Assembly (NCBI RefSeq): GCF_018531495.1
Contig: NZ_JAHDTI010000005.1
Span: forward strand, 310,001 to 374,000
DNA from: Nonomuraea sediminis
GTDB taxonomy: Bacteria > Actinomycetota > Actinomycetes > Streptosporangiales > Streptosporangiaceae
Length of the DNA: 64,000 bases
Direction of reading: 5' to 3'
Below the pieces are notes generated by a model that was not told the DNA's origin, made no database searches, and saw nothing but the letters and a program-made list of their open reading frames with translations. This document shows positions 25,002 through 35,432 of this stretch, piece after piece (the first letter of the stretch is position 1; every line of letters begins with the position of its first letter). The position numbers and the translations under genes are program-made.

Positions 25002-26246
25002 CTAGCTCGGCGAGTCCGTGGGGGACTCGCTCTTGGGGGCATCGGCCGTCGTGGTGGGATCGCCGAGCGGATCGTCACTCGTCGGGGGCTCCGTCGCGGA
25101 CGTGGGCTTCGCCTCGAGGGTCGCCGACGCCGTCGACTCATCCAGGGGACTCGACGATTCGGTCGGAAGGGCCGAGTCGGACGGCGTCGGGATCGGGGTG
25201 GGCGCCACGGCGTCCCGCGCGTCGCAGCTGTTGTCCGCCTGCAGCCCCTCCACCTGCGGCAGCTGGTCCACCACCGTGATTGACAGCTGCGCGGTCAGCG
25301 CCATCACGCTGCCGACCGGCGCCTTGGCCAGGCCCGCGTCCACGACCGTGGCCCGCTCGCCCATGAGCAGGTGGCTTTCGGGGTCGAAGATGATCTGCTC
25401 GAGCTGCCCGCGGAGCACCCGGCCGAGCGCCACGCCCTTGCGGCCGGCCGAGTCCTCCACCCCGTCGGCCTCCTGCACGCCGGGGATCGTCTTGAGCGCC
25501 TCGAAGTAGGCCTCACGCTGCGCCTGGGGCATGTAGGTCTCGTTGAGCAGTTCGGTGGCGCTCCCCCAGGCCAGATCGTCGGCCGAGACGCCCTTGTTCT
25601 TCGCGTCGACGTGCTGGTAGAAGCGGGCGCGCAGCTGCGCGGGGTCGGTGGGCAGGGTGCTGAGGTAGGCGTAGTCGCGCCGCTGGTCGCCCAAGCGCTG
25701 CGGGCAGGCCGCGAGGGTGCTCCACCAGGGCTTGTCGTCCTTGCCCTCCGCCAGCGCGTCCTTGGGCAGCTGCTCCCCCGGCCACGGCTTGGCGGGCAGC
25801 CCCTGGATCATGAGCAGGCCGTTCTTGCTGCCGTCCACCGACTGCCAGATCTTGCGGTGCGTCCGGTAGAGCCAGTGGCTGGAAGCCCCGTTCTTCCCCA
25901 TCGACTCCGAGGTGTACATGGTGTCCGACTCGACCAGGATGTACTGGCCGGGCTGCGGATTCAGGTCACCGGGGAGGCCGGACGGCACCACCGAGGCCAC
26001 GGCCGCCGGTGAGGCCACCCCGCCTTCCTGCCGGCCCGACAGTGCCACGGCCACGCCCCCGACCAGGGTGACGGTCACCCCGAAGGCGGCCGCCGCCTGC
26101 CAGCCCAGACGCGGAAAGCGGAAGGTTCGGCCGCGCCCCCCGCGCGCCTCCTCGAGCAGCCGGTCGCGCGCCCTGTCACGAGCCTGGCTCGGGTACGGCG
26201 GGGCCGCGGGACGGCCATGGGCGAAGATCTGGATCTCGTCATCCAT
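25002..26246 (-). CDS. CU044_5270-family membrane protein
   Basis: A 414-residue protein with a cytoplasmic N-terminus (residues 1-48), a single helix (about 49-69), an external domain beginning near QPGQYILVESDTMY, and a disordered Ser/Thr/Pro/Asp-rich tail of about 70 residues. It matches the CU044_5270 family, which is typically encoded with ECF sigma factors. The start overlaps the sigma gene stop by eight bases. It is probably an anti-sigma or sensor partner, but this is inferred from position. Confidence 0.72.
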   Translation of the reverse strand: MDDEIQIFAHGRPAAPPYPSQARDRARDRLLEEARGGRGRTFRFPRLGWQAAAAFGVTVTLVGGVAVALSGRQEGGVASPAAVASVVPSGLPGDLNPQPGQYILVESDTMYTSESMGKNGASSHWLYRTHRKIWQSVDGSKNGLLMIQGLPAKPWPGEQLPKDALAEGKDDKPWWSTLAACPQRLGDQRRDYAYLSTLPTDPAQLRARFYQHVDAKNKGVSADDLAWGSATELLNETYMPQAQREAYFEALKTIPGVQEADGVEDSAGRKGVALGRVLRGQLEQIIFDPESHLLMGERATVVDAGLAKAPVGSVMALTAQLSITVVDQLPQVEGLQADNSCDARDAVAPTPIPTPSDSALPTESSSPLDESTASATLEAKPTSATEPPTSDDPLGDPTTTADAPKSESPTDSPS

Positions 26247-26838
26247 GCTGGGGCTCCTCTGCTGCGAAGGGGTCGATGCCGCCGAGGGCCCTGCGCGCTT
26301 TGACGCGGAGCCGGTGCAGCCGGGACCGGACGGTGCCGACGGGGACGCCGAGGGCCACCGCCGCGTCCTCGTAGGTGAGGTCGGCCCAGGCGACCAGGAG
26401 CAGCAGGTCGCGCTCGGCCGCGCTGAGCCGGCCGAGTGCCTTGGCCAGCCGCGGCTGCAACTGCTCGGCCGTGACGCGGTCGGCGCTGCGGTCGTCGAAC
26501 CCGCCCGGCCGCTCGGGGCTCACCTTCGCCATGGCCTGGGTGCGCCGGCGCTCGGCTCTGCGGTGCTGCGCGATGACCTTCGTGGCTATGCCGTACAGCC
26601 AGGGCCTGGCGTCGGGCCAGGCGCGGTCGTAGCGCGAGCGCGCGCGGAAGGCGACGAGGAACACCTCGCCCGTCACGTCGTCGGCGAGCTCGGGGCCGAG
26701 TCGCCTGGCGGCGTAACGGAAGATCTCATCGGCGTGCCGGTCGAACAGCGCGGCGAAGCTCTCGGGCTCGTCCAGCGACTGCCCGATGAGCACCGAGTCG
26801 TCCAGCGTCTCTGATAGCACCTGCCGGTCCTCTCTCAT
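26239..26838 (-). CDS. ECF-type RNA polymerase sigma factor
   Basis: A 199-residue sigma-70 family protein with region 2 (FAALFDRHADEIFRYAARRLG, ARPWLYGIATKVI) and region 4 (LSAAERDLLLLVAWADLTYEDAAVALGVPVGTVRSRLHRLR). It lacks the extra domains of primary sigma factors. ATG 26838 gives the correct length. An ECF-like promoter lies upstream, suggesting self-activation; the next gene is its probable membrane regulator. Confidence 0.9.
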   Translation of the reverse strand: MREDRQVLSETLDDSVLIGQSLDEPESFAALFDRHADEIFRYAARRLGPELADDVTGEVFLVAFRARSRYDRAWPDARPWLYGIATKVIAQHRRAERRRTQAMAKVSPERPGGFDDRSADRVTAEQLQPRLAKALGRLSAAERDLLLLVAWADLTYEDAAVALGVPVGTVRSRLHRLRVKARRALGGIDPFAAEEPQHG

Positions 26839-26855
26839 GCGGTCACCCTGTTCTT

Positions 26856-26880
26856 GACCGCACGCCGGAACCCGGTTCCC
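26856..26880 (-). promoter_or_regulatory. Possible ECF autoregulatory promoter
   Basis: On the minus strand GGAACC (26879-26874) is followed after 15 bases by GTC (26858-26856), the usual -35/-10 arrangement of ECF promoters, 18 bases ahead of the sigma gene. Confidence 0.35.
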
Positions 26881-26885
26881 ACCAA

Positions 26886-28415
26886 TTAGAGCCGCGCGGA
26901 CCCGAGCGGCCGCAGCCGGTCGCCGGTGGAGCTGTGCCAGGTCACCTCGTCGGGGAGCGTGAGCGTGGCCAGCGCGTTCTGGAACCAGGGCCCGTCGGTG
27001 AGCCGCCACCGGATGGGCGGCCTGGGCAGGCCGGCGGCCCTGGCCAGCAGGCCGCCGATGGCGGCGGCCAGAGCGACCTGACTGACCACGTTGACCAGGC
27101 GCAGCACGAGGCTGAGCGGGTTGCGGATCGGCGAGCAGACGGCCTGCCGGATGTTGCGCGATCTGGCCAGGTAGGAGAAGTGCACGTCGCCGGACAGGAT
27201 CACCACCGGCCTGCCGGTCTTGATCAGCAGCCTGGCCAGGTCGTCGAACGAGCGGCGGAAGGCCGCCCAGTGCTCCAGGTCGATGGCCTGGCGGAACCTC
27301 TCCGACCAGCGCGCCACGAGCCTGCCCCAGGCCCCGTCGCACAGCGCCTCGTTCCAGTTCTGGAGGTGGTGCACGCCCTCCGGCAGCAGGAACGGGATCG
27401 ACGAGCCGATCACCAGCCGCTCGGCGGGGGCGGTGACCTGCTCGCGCAGCCAGTCCCACTCCCCCGGGTCGAGCATGCGCCGGTCGCCGGGGGTGAGCTG
27501 CCTGGAGCACCGGGTGTCGATCATGATCAGCCGGGTGCCGCCGAGGTCGCGGGCGTAGCTCCACCGGGTGCTCGCGGGCTCGGCGTCGGCCCGGTCGGCG
27601 AACTCGTCGAGCGCGGCAGAGTCGCCCTCGCGGAGCCTGGCCAGCAGCGGGTCGGCCGCCCGCTCGGCCGGGGACAGGTTGCCCACGTGCTGGTAGATCC
27701 AGTACGCCCCGAGCCCCGACACCACCCGGCGGTGCCACCACGGGGTCGCGGCCATCTGCTCGCGCCAGGTCTTGGAGGTGTTCCAGTCGTCGCGCACGTC
27801 GTGGTCGTCGAAGATCATCGCGGTCGACACCGTGGACAGCAGCCACCGGATGTCGGGCTCGCTCCAGGCGCGCCGGTAGAGCTCGGCGTACTCCTCGAAG
27901 TCCGCGATCTCGCCGGTGGGCTCGGTGGAGCGGCGTGCCCGGATGAACTCCAGCATGTCGGCTGAGGGGTTGTCGGCGTAGACCTGGTCGCCGAGCATGA
28001 TCAGCAGGTCGGGCCGCTCGTCCAGTTCCTTCAGCCGCCGGGCGAAGCTGCGCAGCACGTCCTCGCCGTGGGTGCGGACGTGGGAGGGGTCGTTCGGGAC
28101 GCTGGTGCGGCAGGAGCCGAACATGATCCGCTCGGGCCCGCCGGGCGGCAGGAGCCGGATCCGGCTGGGCGGCGCGCCGTCCAGCGGCCAGACCTGCTCG
28201 CCGTCCAGCAGCACCCGGTAGGAGTCGACGTCACCGTCCAGCTCGGTGAGGTCGACGAGCGCGTAGTGGTGCCCGTGCACCGTGAAGGTCCGGTCGTCGT
28301 AGGCCCGGCCGCCCGCCTCCACGGTCACGGTGCCGGGCATGGCCGTCTCCACCCAGATGGACGCGCTGGTGGAGTCCACGTAGCGGAGCATCGGCCCGAC
28401 CAAAAGCGCCTGCAT
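26886..28415 (-). CDS. PhoD-like metallophosphatase
   Basis: A 509-residue alkaline phosphatase D family protein without signal peptide. Metal-site motifs: FGSCRTSVPND, LLIMLGDQVYADNP, MIFDDHDVRDDWN and VVILSGDVHFSYLA. It has an N-terminal beta domain (residues 1-100) as in PhoD-like enzymes, which cleave phosphodiesters. It probably acts in the cytoplasm on an unknown substrate. ATG 28415 follows GGGGGTG. It lies upstream of the sigma factor on the same strand. Confidence 0.85.
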   Translation of the reverse strand: MQALLVGPMLRYVDSTSASIWVETAMPGTVTVEAGGRAYDDRTFTVHGHHYALVDLTELDGDVDSYRVLLDGEQVWPLDGAPPSRIRLLPPGGPERIMFGSCRTSVPNDPSHVRTHGEDVLRSFARRLKELDERPDLLIMLGDQVYADNPSADMLEFIRARRSTEPTGEIADFEEYAELYRRAWSEPDIRWLLSTVSTAMIFDDHDVRDDWNTSKTWREQMAATPWWHRRVVSGLGAYWIYQHVGNLSPAERAADPLLARLREGDSAALDEFADRADAEPASTRWSYARDLGGTRLIMIDTRCSRQLTPGDRRMLDPGEWDWLREQVTAPAERLVIGSSIPFLLPEGVHHLQNWNEALCDGAWGRLVARWSERFRQAIDLEHWAAFRRSFDDLARLLIKTGRPVVILSGDVHFSYLARSRNIRQAVCSPIRNPLSLVLRLVNVVSQVALAAAIGGLLARAAGLPRPPIRWRLTDGPWFQNALATLTLPDEVTWHSSTGDRLRPLGSARL

Positions 28416-28554
28416 CGCACCCCCGATGTGACAGATCGGCACACTACAGATCTCCAGCCTGCCAGAGTGGTGCGTTCCCAGCACGCCGATGAGCGGCTTG
28501 GATTTATGGACAACAGGATCTCCTCGGCAACGCTTTAGGATGATCCAGAAAAGA

Positions 28555-28601
28555 ACGCCCAATTGGGTTAGGCAATGGCGCCTCTCCCGCCTTTTGGGCG
28601 T
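28555..28601 (+). promoter_or_regulatory. Inverted repeat in the gdh 5' region
   Basis: ACGCCCAA (28555-28562) pairs with TTGGGCGT (28594-28601) across 31 bases, just before the ribosome site AGGAGGAA of glutamate dehydrogenase. It could form a leader-RNA structure; no riboswitch class recognised. Confidence 0.3.
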
Positions 28602-28624
28602 CCATAACAGGAGGAATCTCTCCC

Positions 28625-29893
<1,269 letters not shown>

Positions 29894-29969
29894 TCGCTAC
29901 TTAAGTAGCCCCCCTGGCCCGTCCATGGTCCGATGCCGGACCGTGGGCGGGCCTGCGATCGTTGGGCGC

Positions 29970-30158
29970 ATGAGACAGATCATCGGTGTGTTCGTCGCCA
30001 TCCAGGGCCTGCTCGGCTTCGTCGGAGGCACGTTCTCCGACGGCCCGTGGGGGCTGCTCCACCGCTGGGTCGACATCCCCTCCTGGGCGTACCTCGGACT
30101 CGTCCTGGCGGGGGCCGTCCTGGTGATCTGGGGCGAGCACGCCAAGGACAACGCCTAG
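29970..30158 (+). CDS. Small two-helix membrane protein
   Basis: A 62-residue protein with helices at about residues 3-20 and 36-55. Family not recognised. ATG 29970 starts at MRQIIGVFVAIQGL. Its TAG stop shares bases with the stop of the convergent permease gene (CTAG). Confidence 0.5.
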   Translation: MRQIIGVFVAIQGLLGFVGGTFSDGPWGLLHRWVDIPSWAYLGLVLAGAVLVIWGEHAKDNA

Positions 30159-31549
30159 CGCCGGCGCGGCTTGAGCACGAAGTACAGCAGGCCGGCCAGC
30201 ACCAGCGCCACGACGACGCCGATGTTGGCCTTGCCGAACGTCCCGTGCTTCATCGCGTCGCTCATCAGGAAACCGACCACCTTGGCGATGTTCGGGTCGG
30301 TCGAGGTGATCAGCCCGAGGCCCACGAACGAGGCCACGACCAGCGAGATCAGTCCCGCCCAGTTGACGGCGGGAGCCCCGGCCCGCAGCAGGCGCTCGTC
30401 GTAGAAGCGGCCGCCGTCGCGCTGGCGCCACATGTCGACCAGGAAGATCGCCACCCAGGCGGCCATCGCCACCCCGATGATCGCCAGGAAGGCCTGGAAG
30501 GTGCCGAAGAAGCTGTCGGAGACGAACAGCAGGTAGTACCCGCCGAGCACCATGAGCACCCCGTCGACCAGCACCGCGTAGTGCCGGCGGATCGGCACGC
30601 CGAGCGCCAGCATGGACAGCCCCGACGAGTAGATGTCCATGATCGCCCCGGCCAGGAACCCGCCGATCGCCGTCAGCAGGTACGGCAGCAGGAACCAGGT
30701 CGGCAACGCACCGGCCAGCGCGCCCACCGGGTCGATCGACGCCTCCCCCGCCAGCTTCGGATCGCCCCCGGCCAGCAACACGCCGAACACCAGCAGCACC
30801 ATCGGCGGCAGCGCCCCGCCCAGCGTCGTCCACAGCGCCACGGAGCCCGGCTTGGAGTCGGCGGGCAGGTAGCGGGAGTAGTCCGCACCGCAGTTCACCC
30901 AGCCGAGCCCGAGCAGCGTCATCGCGAAGATGATCCCGCCCACCCAGGCCCCGGCGCCGCCCGTGCTCGACAGGCTGGTGCCCAGCTTCGGCGCCATCAG
31001 CACCATGTAGACGACGGTCAGCACCACGAACGCGTACGTCAGGTACCGCTGCACCACCATGATCATCGCGTGCCCGAACACCCCGACCGCGATCACGACC
31101 AGCGCCGCCACCGCGAAGCACGCCGCGGTCGCCACCGTCGGGTTCAGCCCCGGCGCCAGCCGCCCCAGGATCGCCGCCCCGCCCTGCGCCGACAGCGTGA
31201 CCAGCACGGTCTCCCACCCGACGTTCGAGACATAGGACAGTACGGCCGGCAGCTTGTTGCCCTGGTAGCCGAACGCCGCCCTGCCCAGCGTCATCGTGGG
31301 CACGCCCGACCGGGTGCCTGCCACGGCCACCAGCCCGACCAGCCCGAACGACAGCAGGTAGCCCACCGCCCCGGTGATGATGGCGGGGAACACGCCCAGC
31401 CCGAGACCCACGATGTACACGCCGAAGGCGACCCCGAACAGCGACAGGTTGGAGCCCGCCCACGGCCAGAACAGGTCTCTCGGCCTGCCGTGCCGCTCCT
31501 CGAGGGTGACCGCGTTGATGCCGTTCTGCTCCACGGCCATGGTGTCCAT
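30155..31549 (-). CDS. NCS1-family permease (cytosine/purine or related)
   Basis: A 464-residue, roughly 12-helix transporter. The N-terminal RDLFWPWAGSNLSLFGVAFG and the mid-protein LGLGWVNCGADYSRYLPAD are NCS1 (purine-cytosine permease) signatures. It probably imports a nucleobase, hydantoin or related nitrogen compound by cation symport. ATG 31549 is used; ATG 31540 is an alternative. It diverges from the luciferase-like pseudogene, whose original product may have used the same compound. Confidence 0.88.
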   Translation of the reverse strand: MDTMAVEQNGINAVTLEERHGRPRDLFWPWAGSNLSLFGVAFGVYIVGLGLGVFPAIITGAVGYLLSFGLVGLVAVAGTRSGVPTMTLGRAAFGYQGNKLPAVLSYVSNVGWETVLVTLSAQGGAAILGRLAPGLNPTVATAACFAVAALVVIAVGVFGHAMIMVVQRYLTYAFVVLTVVYMVLMAPKLGTSLSSTGGAGAWVGGIIFAMTLLGLGWVNCGADYSRYLPADSKPGSVALWTTLGGALPPMVLLVFGVLLAGGDPKLAGEASIDPVGALAGALPTWFLLPYLLTAIGGFLAGAIMDIYSSGLSMLALGVPIRRHYAVLVDGVLMVLGGYYLLFVSDSFFGTFQAFLAIIGVAMAAWVAIFLVDMWRQRDGGRFYDERLLRAGAPAVNWAGLISLVVASFVGLGLITSTDPNIAKVVGFLMSDAMKHGTFGKANIGVVVALVLAGLLYFVLKPRRR

Positions 31550-31633
31550 GATCGGACGGTACACCCAGGGGGTTACCCGAATCATCACCGGATGGGCGAT
31601 GTGTTCCCTTCGTCGCGAGCGGAAGGTGAGGGC

Positions 31634-32070
31634 ATGAAACTCAGCCTGAACCTCACCGATTTCTCCTACCCTCCGGGCACCCTCGCCCAGCGGCTGACCA
31701 AGGTCGTCGAGGCGGCCGACGAGGCGGGGATCGACACCGTCTGGGTCGGCGACCACCTGATCATGGTGGCGCCCGGCGGCTCGATCGACGACCCGATGCT
31801 GGAGGCCTACACCACGCTCGGCTACCTGGCGGCCCGCACGCGGCAGGTCCGGCTGGGCTGGAGGTCCTCACCCGGCACTGCGAAGCCGTCGGCCGCCCCT
31901 ACGACGCCGTCGAGAAGACGGTCAGCGCCCGCCTCGAGGATTCCGCCGACGCCCTCGCGCACAAGCTGGACGACTTCCACGACCTGGGCATCGACCACAC
32001 GATCCTCATCACCGAGGGCCCCTGGACCCCCGACCGCATCGCCTCCCTCGCCCTGCTCACCAAGTCCTGA
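31634..32070 (+). pseudogene. Luciferase-like F420-type oxidoreductase with internal deletion
   Basis: The first 75 codons (MKLSLNLTDFSYPPG... to RTRQVRLG) are the N-terminus of a LLM-class F420-dependent oxidoreductase. At about 31857 the sequence jumps, in another frame, to the family's C-terminus (VLTRHCEAVGRPYDAVEK ... ITEGPWTPDRIASLALL), ending at TGA 32070. About 150 central residues are missing and the two parts are out of frame, so the gene is dead. A GGTGAG site still precedes the ATG. Confidence 0.85.
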
Positions 32071-32136
32071 CCTGCCGACGCTCGTCCTCGGCTCGCTGGG
32101 GTCGGTAACCCGCATGCCACGGCTGGATGGCGTCGT

Positions 32137-32230
32137 TACGGCGGGCCAGCGTCATCGACTCGCCGCGAGCGCCGCGCGCGGGCCCTCGGCCGGAGTACGG
32201 CGGGCGGACGGTGGGGCGGCTTGCCGTACG
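32137..32230 (+). repeat. Dispersed intergenic repeat, copy C
   Basis: Contains GACTCGCCGCGAGCGCCGCG, GGAGTACGGCGGGCGGACGG and GCCGTAC in the order seen in copies A and B about 20 kb away. Located between the pseudogene and the VOC gene. Confidence 0.7.
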
Positions 32231-32237
32231 GAACAGA

Positions 32238-32609
32238 TCACGCGTACGGGGCGGTGATGACCTCCATGTTGTGGCCGTTCGGGTCGTCGAAGTAGACGCC
32301 GCGGCCGCCGAAGAGGTGGTTGATCTCGCCGGGCTTGGTGTGGCCCGGGTCGGCCCAGTAGCGCAGGTCGCGCTCGCGGATGCGCTCGAAGATCTCGTCG
32401 AACTCCTGCTCGGTGACGATGAAGCAGTAGTGGATCGGCTGGAAGCCGTCCGACTCCATGTAGTCGAGCGTCACCCCGTTGCTGGTCTCGAGCGGGGTGA
32501 ACGGCCCCCAGTCCTTGCCCACTTCGAGCCCGAGGATCTCGCCGAGGAACTCGGCCGAGGCGCGCTTGTCGCGGGACGGCACGATCGTGTGGTTCAGGTC
32601 GACAGCCAT
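32238..32609 (-). CDS. VOC (glyoxalase/bleomycin-resistance) family protein
   Basis: A 123-residue vicinal-oxygen-chelate protein. Candidate metal ligands lie in LNHTIVPSRDKRAS, IHYCFIVTEQE and the C-terminal DPNGHNMEVIT. It may isomerise, cleave or sequester a small molecule. It overlaps the end of the upstream MBL gene by 16 bases, so the two are one operon. Confidence 0.83.
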   Translation of the reverse strand: MAVDLNHTIVPSRDKRASAEFLGEILGLEVGKDWGPFTPLETSNGVTLDYMESDGFQPIHYCFIVTEQEFDEIFERIRERDLRYWADPGHTKPGEINHLFGGRGVYFDDPNGHNMEVITAPYA

Positions 32610-33601
32610 GTCTCCACGGTATGTCCGGCGGTGTAGACACGGTAGGTGGCCAGGACGTTGAGCCGGTGCAGGTCACGGCAGAGCGCGAGCATGCCCTGCT
32701 GGGCCCGCTCTCCGTAGCCGGACAGCGCGGCGGCCAGGCGGGGGTCGAGGCCCTGCTCCCACGGGTCGGTGGTGACGACCTCCTCGAGCGGCTTGCCCGC
32801 CTCGACGGCCGCCGCGACCTCCTCGTGCAGGCGCTCCAGGTAGCCGACGAGGGCGTCGATGGCGGCGTGGCCGTCGCCCATCGAGCCGTGGCCGGGAACG
32901 ATCGTGTCCAGGTCGGGCAGCGTCCGCCGCATCGCGCGCAGCGAGTCCAGGTACGGCAGCGGGCCGCCCTGCAGCAGCATGTGCGCGGTGCCGGCGTGGC
33001 ACACGAAGTTGCCCGTCCAGGCGGTACGCGTGTCGGGGACGTAGACGACCGTGTCGCCCGGGCCGTTGCCGGGACCGAAGTGCCACAGCTGGACCTGCCT
33101 GCCGCCCAGGTCAAGCTCGGCGTAGGAGTCGAAGACCAGGTCGGGCGTGCGCCAGGTGGTGATCCGGTCGAACATGGCCTCGTCGCCGTACATGTTGCCC
33201 GCCCTGACCTGCTTCTCGTAGGCGAGGTCGGCCATGTTCTCCTTGTTGGCGCGCGAGGTGACGATCACCACGTCGTCGGGGAACTGGGCGTTTCCGAAGG
33301 TGTGGTCGCCGTGGTAGGTCGTGTTGGCCAGGTAGCGCACGGGGCTGGTGGTCAGCTCGCCGGCCAGCTTCTGGAGCTCGCGGGAGACCTCCGGCGTGAT
33401 GCCCGCGTCGACCACCAGCGCGGCGCGGCTGCCGGCGATGAGCCCGTTGTTGTCCTTGGGCGGGATGTTGGCCATCAGCGCGTAGACGCCGTCGGCGAAG
33501 GCGTGCGGCAGGTGGCGCAGGCCGGTGGGTGACAGGTTCGGACCGCCGTATCCGTCGGGACGCTCGGCGATCTCGCGGTCGGGAATGTGTGACATCGGCA
33601 T
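32594..33601 (-). CDS. Metallo-beta-lactamase-fold hydrolase
   Basis: A 335-residue MBL-fold protein. The zinc motif reads TTYHGDHTFGN where the usual form is HxHxDH, so the first histidine is replaced by Thr. Other ligands are seen (VCHAGTAHM, IVPGHGSMGDG, and a late His). Substrate unknown. Starts ATG 33601 or 33595. It is divergent from a TetR gene and shares a likely operator with it. Confidence 0.82.
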   Translation of the reverse strand: MPMSHIPDREIAERPDGYGGPNLSPTGLRHLPHAFADGVYALMANIPPKDNNGLIAGSRAALVVDAGITPEVSRELQKLAGELTTSPVRYLANTTYHGDHTFGNAQFPDDVVIVTSRANKENMADLAYEKQVRAGNMYGDEAMFDRITTWRTPDLVFDSYAELDLGGRQVQLWHFGPGNGPGDTVVYVPDTRTAWTGNFVCHAGTAHMLLQGGPLPYLDSLRAMRRTLPDLDTIVPGHGSMGDGHAAIDALVGYLERLHEEVAAAVEAGKPLEEVVTTDPWEQGLDPRLAAALSGYGERAQQGMLALCRDLHRLNVLATYRVYTAGHTVETWLST

Positions 33602-33610
33602 GCCTGTAAA

Positions 33611-33632
33611 AATAATCGAACGATCGCTTATT
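33611..33632. promoter_or_regulatory. TetR-type operator between MBL and tetR genes
   Basis: AATAATCGA-ACGA-TCGCTTATT is a 22-bp palindrome with one mismatched pair, in an AT-rich gap between the divergent genes. Likely bound by the adjacent TetR protein. Confidence 0.65.
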
Positions 33633-33658
33633 TATCAGGCCCATGATTGAATGGCCTC

Positions 33659-34270
33659 GTGAGCACGACGATCGGGCGCCGGCCAGGCCGCCCGCCCAAG
33701 GCGGAGGCCGGGGACACCAAGACGGCCCTGGTGGACGCCGCACTGAGGCTGTTCGCCCAGCGCGGCTACGCGGGGACCTCCATCAGGGCCATCGCCCGCG
33801 AGGTCGGCCTGAGCGAGAGCGTCCTGTACGCCCACTTCGACGGCAAGCAGGCGATCTACGAGGCCGCCATGGAACTGGCCGGACCCCAGGTGGCGACGGT
33901 CGCGATCTCCTCGACGCCCGCGGATCCGGCGGAGTTCGTCGAGTCGTTCGCCGCCCAGGTGCTGGAAGCGTGGGACACGCCCCGGGCCCGCCAGGTCATG
34001 AGCCTGGTGGCCCGTGACGGCCTCATCCACGACCCCATGCTCGCCGCCGGCATCGAGCAGGCCCTCCGCCACCTCGCCGAGGTCTTCGCCTCCTGGGACC
34101 TCGACCCGTCGCTCGGCTCATCCGACGACCTGGCCTACGCCCTCCTGGCGCCGATCGCCCATGCCCGCCTCCTGTGGCTCCACGACAGCGCCACCCCCGA
34201 ACAACGCGAAACCGCCCGCCACCGCATCACCCACCACGCCGCCCACTTCGCCCAAACCCTCATCCGCTGA
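33659..34270 (+). CDS. TetR-family regulator of the MBL-VOC operon
   Basis: A 203-residue TetR protein. After the basic N-terminus GRRPGRPPK the HTH reads TSIRAIAREVGLSESVLYAHFDGKQAIYE. GTG 33659 fits better than the TTG at 33647. It faces the MBL gene across a palindrome and probably represses both directions. Confidence 0.87.
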   Translation: MSTTIGRRPGRPPKAEAGDTKTALVDAALRLFAQRGYAGTSIRAIAREVGLSESVLYAHFDGKQAIYEAAMELAGPQVATVAISSTPADPAEFVESFAAQVLEAWDTPRARQVMSLVARDGLIHDPMLAAGIEQALRHLAEVFASWDLDPSLGSSDDLAYALLAPIAHARLLWLHDSATPEQRETARHRITHHAAHFAQTLIR

Positions 34271-34288
34271 GCGGTGTGGCGGGGGCTA

Positions 34289-35404
34289 TCAGTAGCTCCA
34301 GGACGCCTCCGTGAACGACTTCAGCGCGGTCTCGTCCACGGTGATGCCCAGGCCGGGCCGGTCGGGCACGGTAATGCGGTCGACCGCGTACCATGACCCG
34401 GCATCGCCGATGTCGGCGGCGGTCAGCAGGGGGCCGCCCATCTCGGCGTTGCGGATGTTGGCGAGCGCGATGGCCAGGTGGAGCCCGGCGGCGGAGGCGA
34501 TCGACGACTCGACCATCGTGCCGACCATGGCGCCGATCCCGGCCGCCTCGGCGATCGCGTTGAGCTTCACCCCGGGCAGCAGCCCGCCGCACTTCATGAG
34601 CTTGATGTTGACCATGTCCGCGGCTCGCAGCCCGGCGATCCGAAGCAGGTCCCTGGCGGTGTGGCAGCCCTCGTCCACCATGATCGTCGCCCCGGTGGCG
34701 TGCCGTACGTCTGCCAGACCCTCCAGGTCCCACGCGGCCACCGGCTGCTCGAAGTAGAGCGCGCGGTACGGCTCGCAGGCGCGGATCGCGGCGATGGCCC
34801 GACCCGCGCTCTGCCAGCCCTGGTTGACGTCGACCTTGATGCCCGTCTCCGGACCGACCGCTTCGCGCACGGCCGCGACCCGGCGGGCGTCGAGCAGCGG
34901 ATCAGAGCCGACTTTGATCTTGACGGTGCGGAACCCTGCAGCCACGTGGGCGGCGGCGTCCTCGGCCATCTGCCCGGGCTCCCGCATGGACACCACCCGC
35001 GAGATGGCCAGATGGTCCTTGGTGCGGCCGCCGAGCAGCGCCCACACCGGCAGCCCGGCGATCCGGGCGGTGAGGTCGTGCAGCGCGATGTCGAAGGCGG
35101 CCTTGGCGGTGGGCACGCCGGTGACCCTGGCGTCCATCTCCCGGTGCGCGGACTCCAGATCCCTCGCGTCGTGGCCGATGAAGACCGGCGCAAGATCACG
35201 CACCGTGGCGGTCGTCGAGGCGTAGCTCTCGCCCGTGACGAAGGCATCCGGGGTCGCCTCCCCCCAGCCTTGCGCCCCTTCGGCCGTGCGCACCCGGACA
35301 AGCACCGTCGGGACGTCGGGAAACGTCCCGTAGGAGATGACAAACGGCTCCCGGAGCGGCAGGCGGACGGCGAAGACGTCGACGGCCGAAATGCGGTATG
35401 TCAC
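34289..35404 (-). CDS. Dipeptide epimerase / muconate-lactonizing-like enzyme
   Basis: A 371-residue enolase-superfamily protein. Barrel catalytic features: KxK (TVKIKVGSD), metal ligands in KVDVNQGW, YFEQPVAAW and MVDEGCHTA, and the opposing lysine in VNIKLMKCGG. This arrangement is that of dipeptide epimerases and cycloisomerases. It is divergent from a peptide-handling operon, so a dipeptide epimerase role is the better inference. Transcription of both probably starts in the shared 118-bp gap. Confidence 0.8.
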   Translation of the reverse strand: MTYRISAVDVFAVRLPLREPFVISYGTFPDVPTVLVRVRTAEGAQGWGEATPDAFVTGESYASTTATVRDLAPVFIGHDARDLESAHREMDARVTGVPTAKAAFDIALHDLTARIAGLPVWALLGGRTKDHLAISRVVSMREPGQMAEDAAAHVAAGFRTVKIKVGSDPLLDARRVAAVREAVGPETGIKVDVNQGWQSAGRAIAAIRACEPYRALYFEQPVAAWDLEGLADVRHATGATIMVDEGCHTARDLLRIAGLRAADMVNIKLMKCGGLLPGVKLNAIAEAAGIGAMVGTMVESSIASAAGLHLAIALANIRNAEMGGPLLTAADIGDAGSWYAVDRITVPDRPGLGITVDETALKSFTEASWSY

Positions 35405-35432
35405 GGCCTATGCCTCCAAATATCTCGTTATT

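Noticed and set aside
28555-28601. Riboswitch before glutamate dehydrogenase
   Set aside because: Only one short inverted repeat is visible and no known riboswitch core could be matched, so it is listed only as an inverted repeat.
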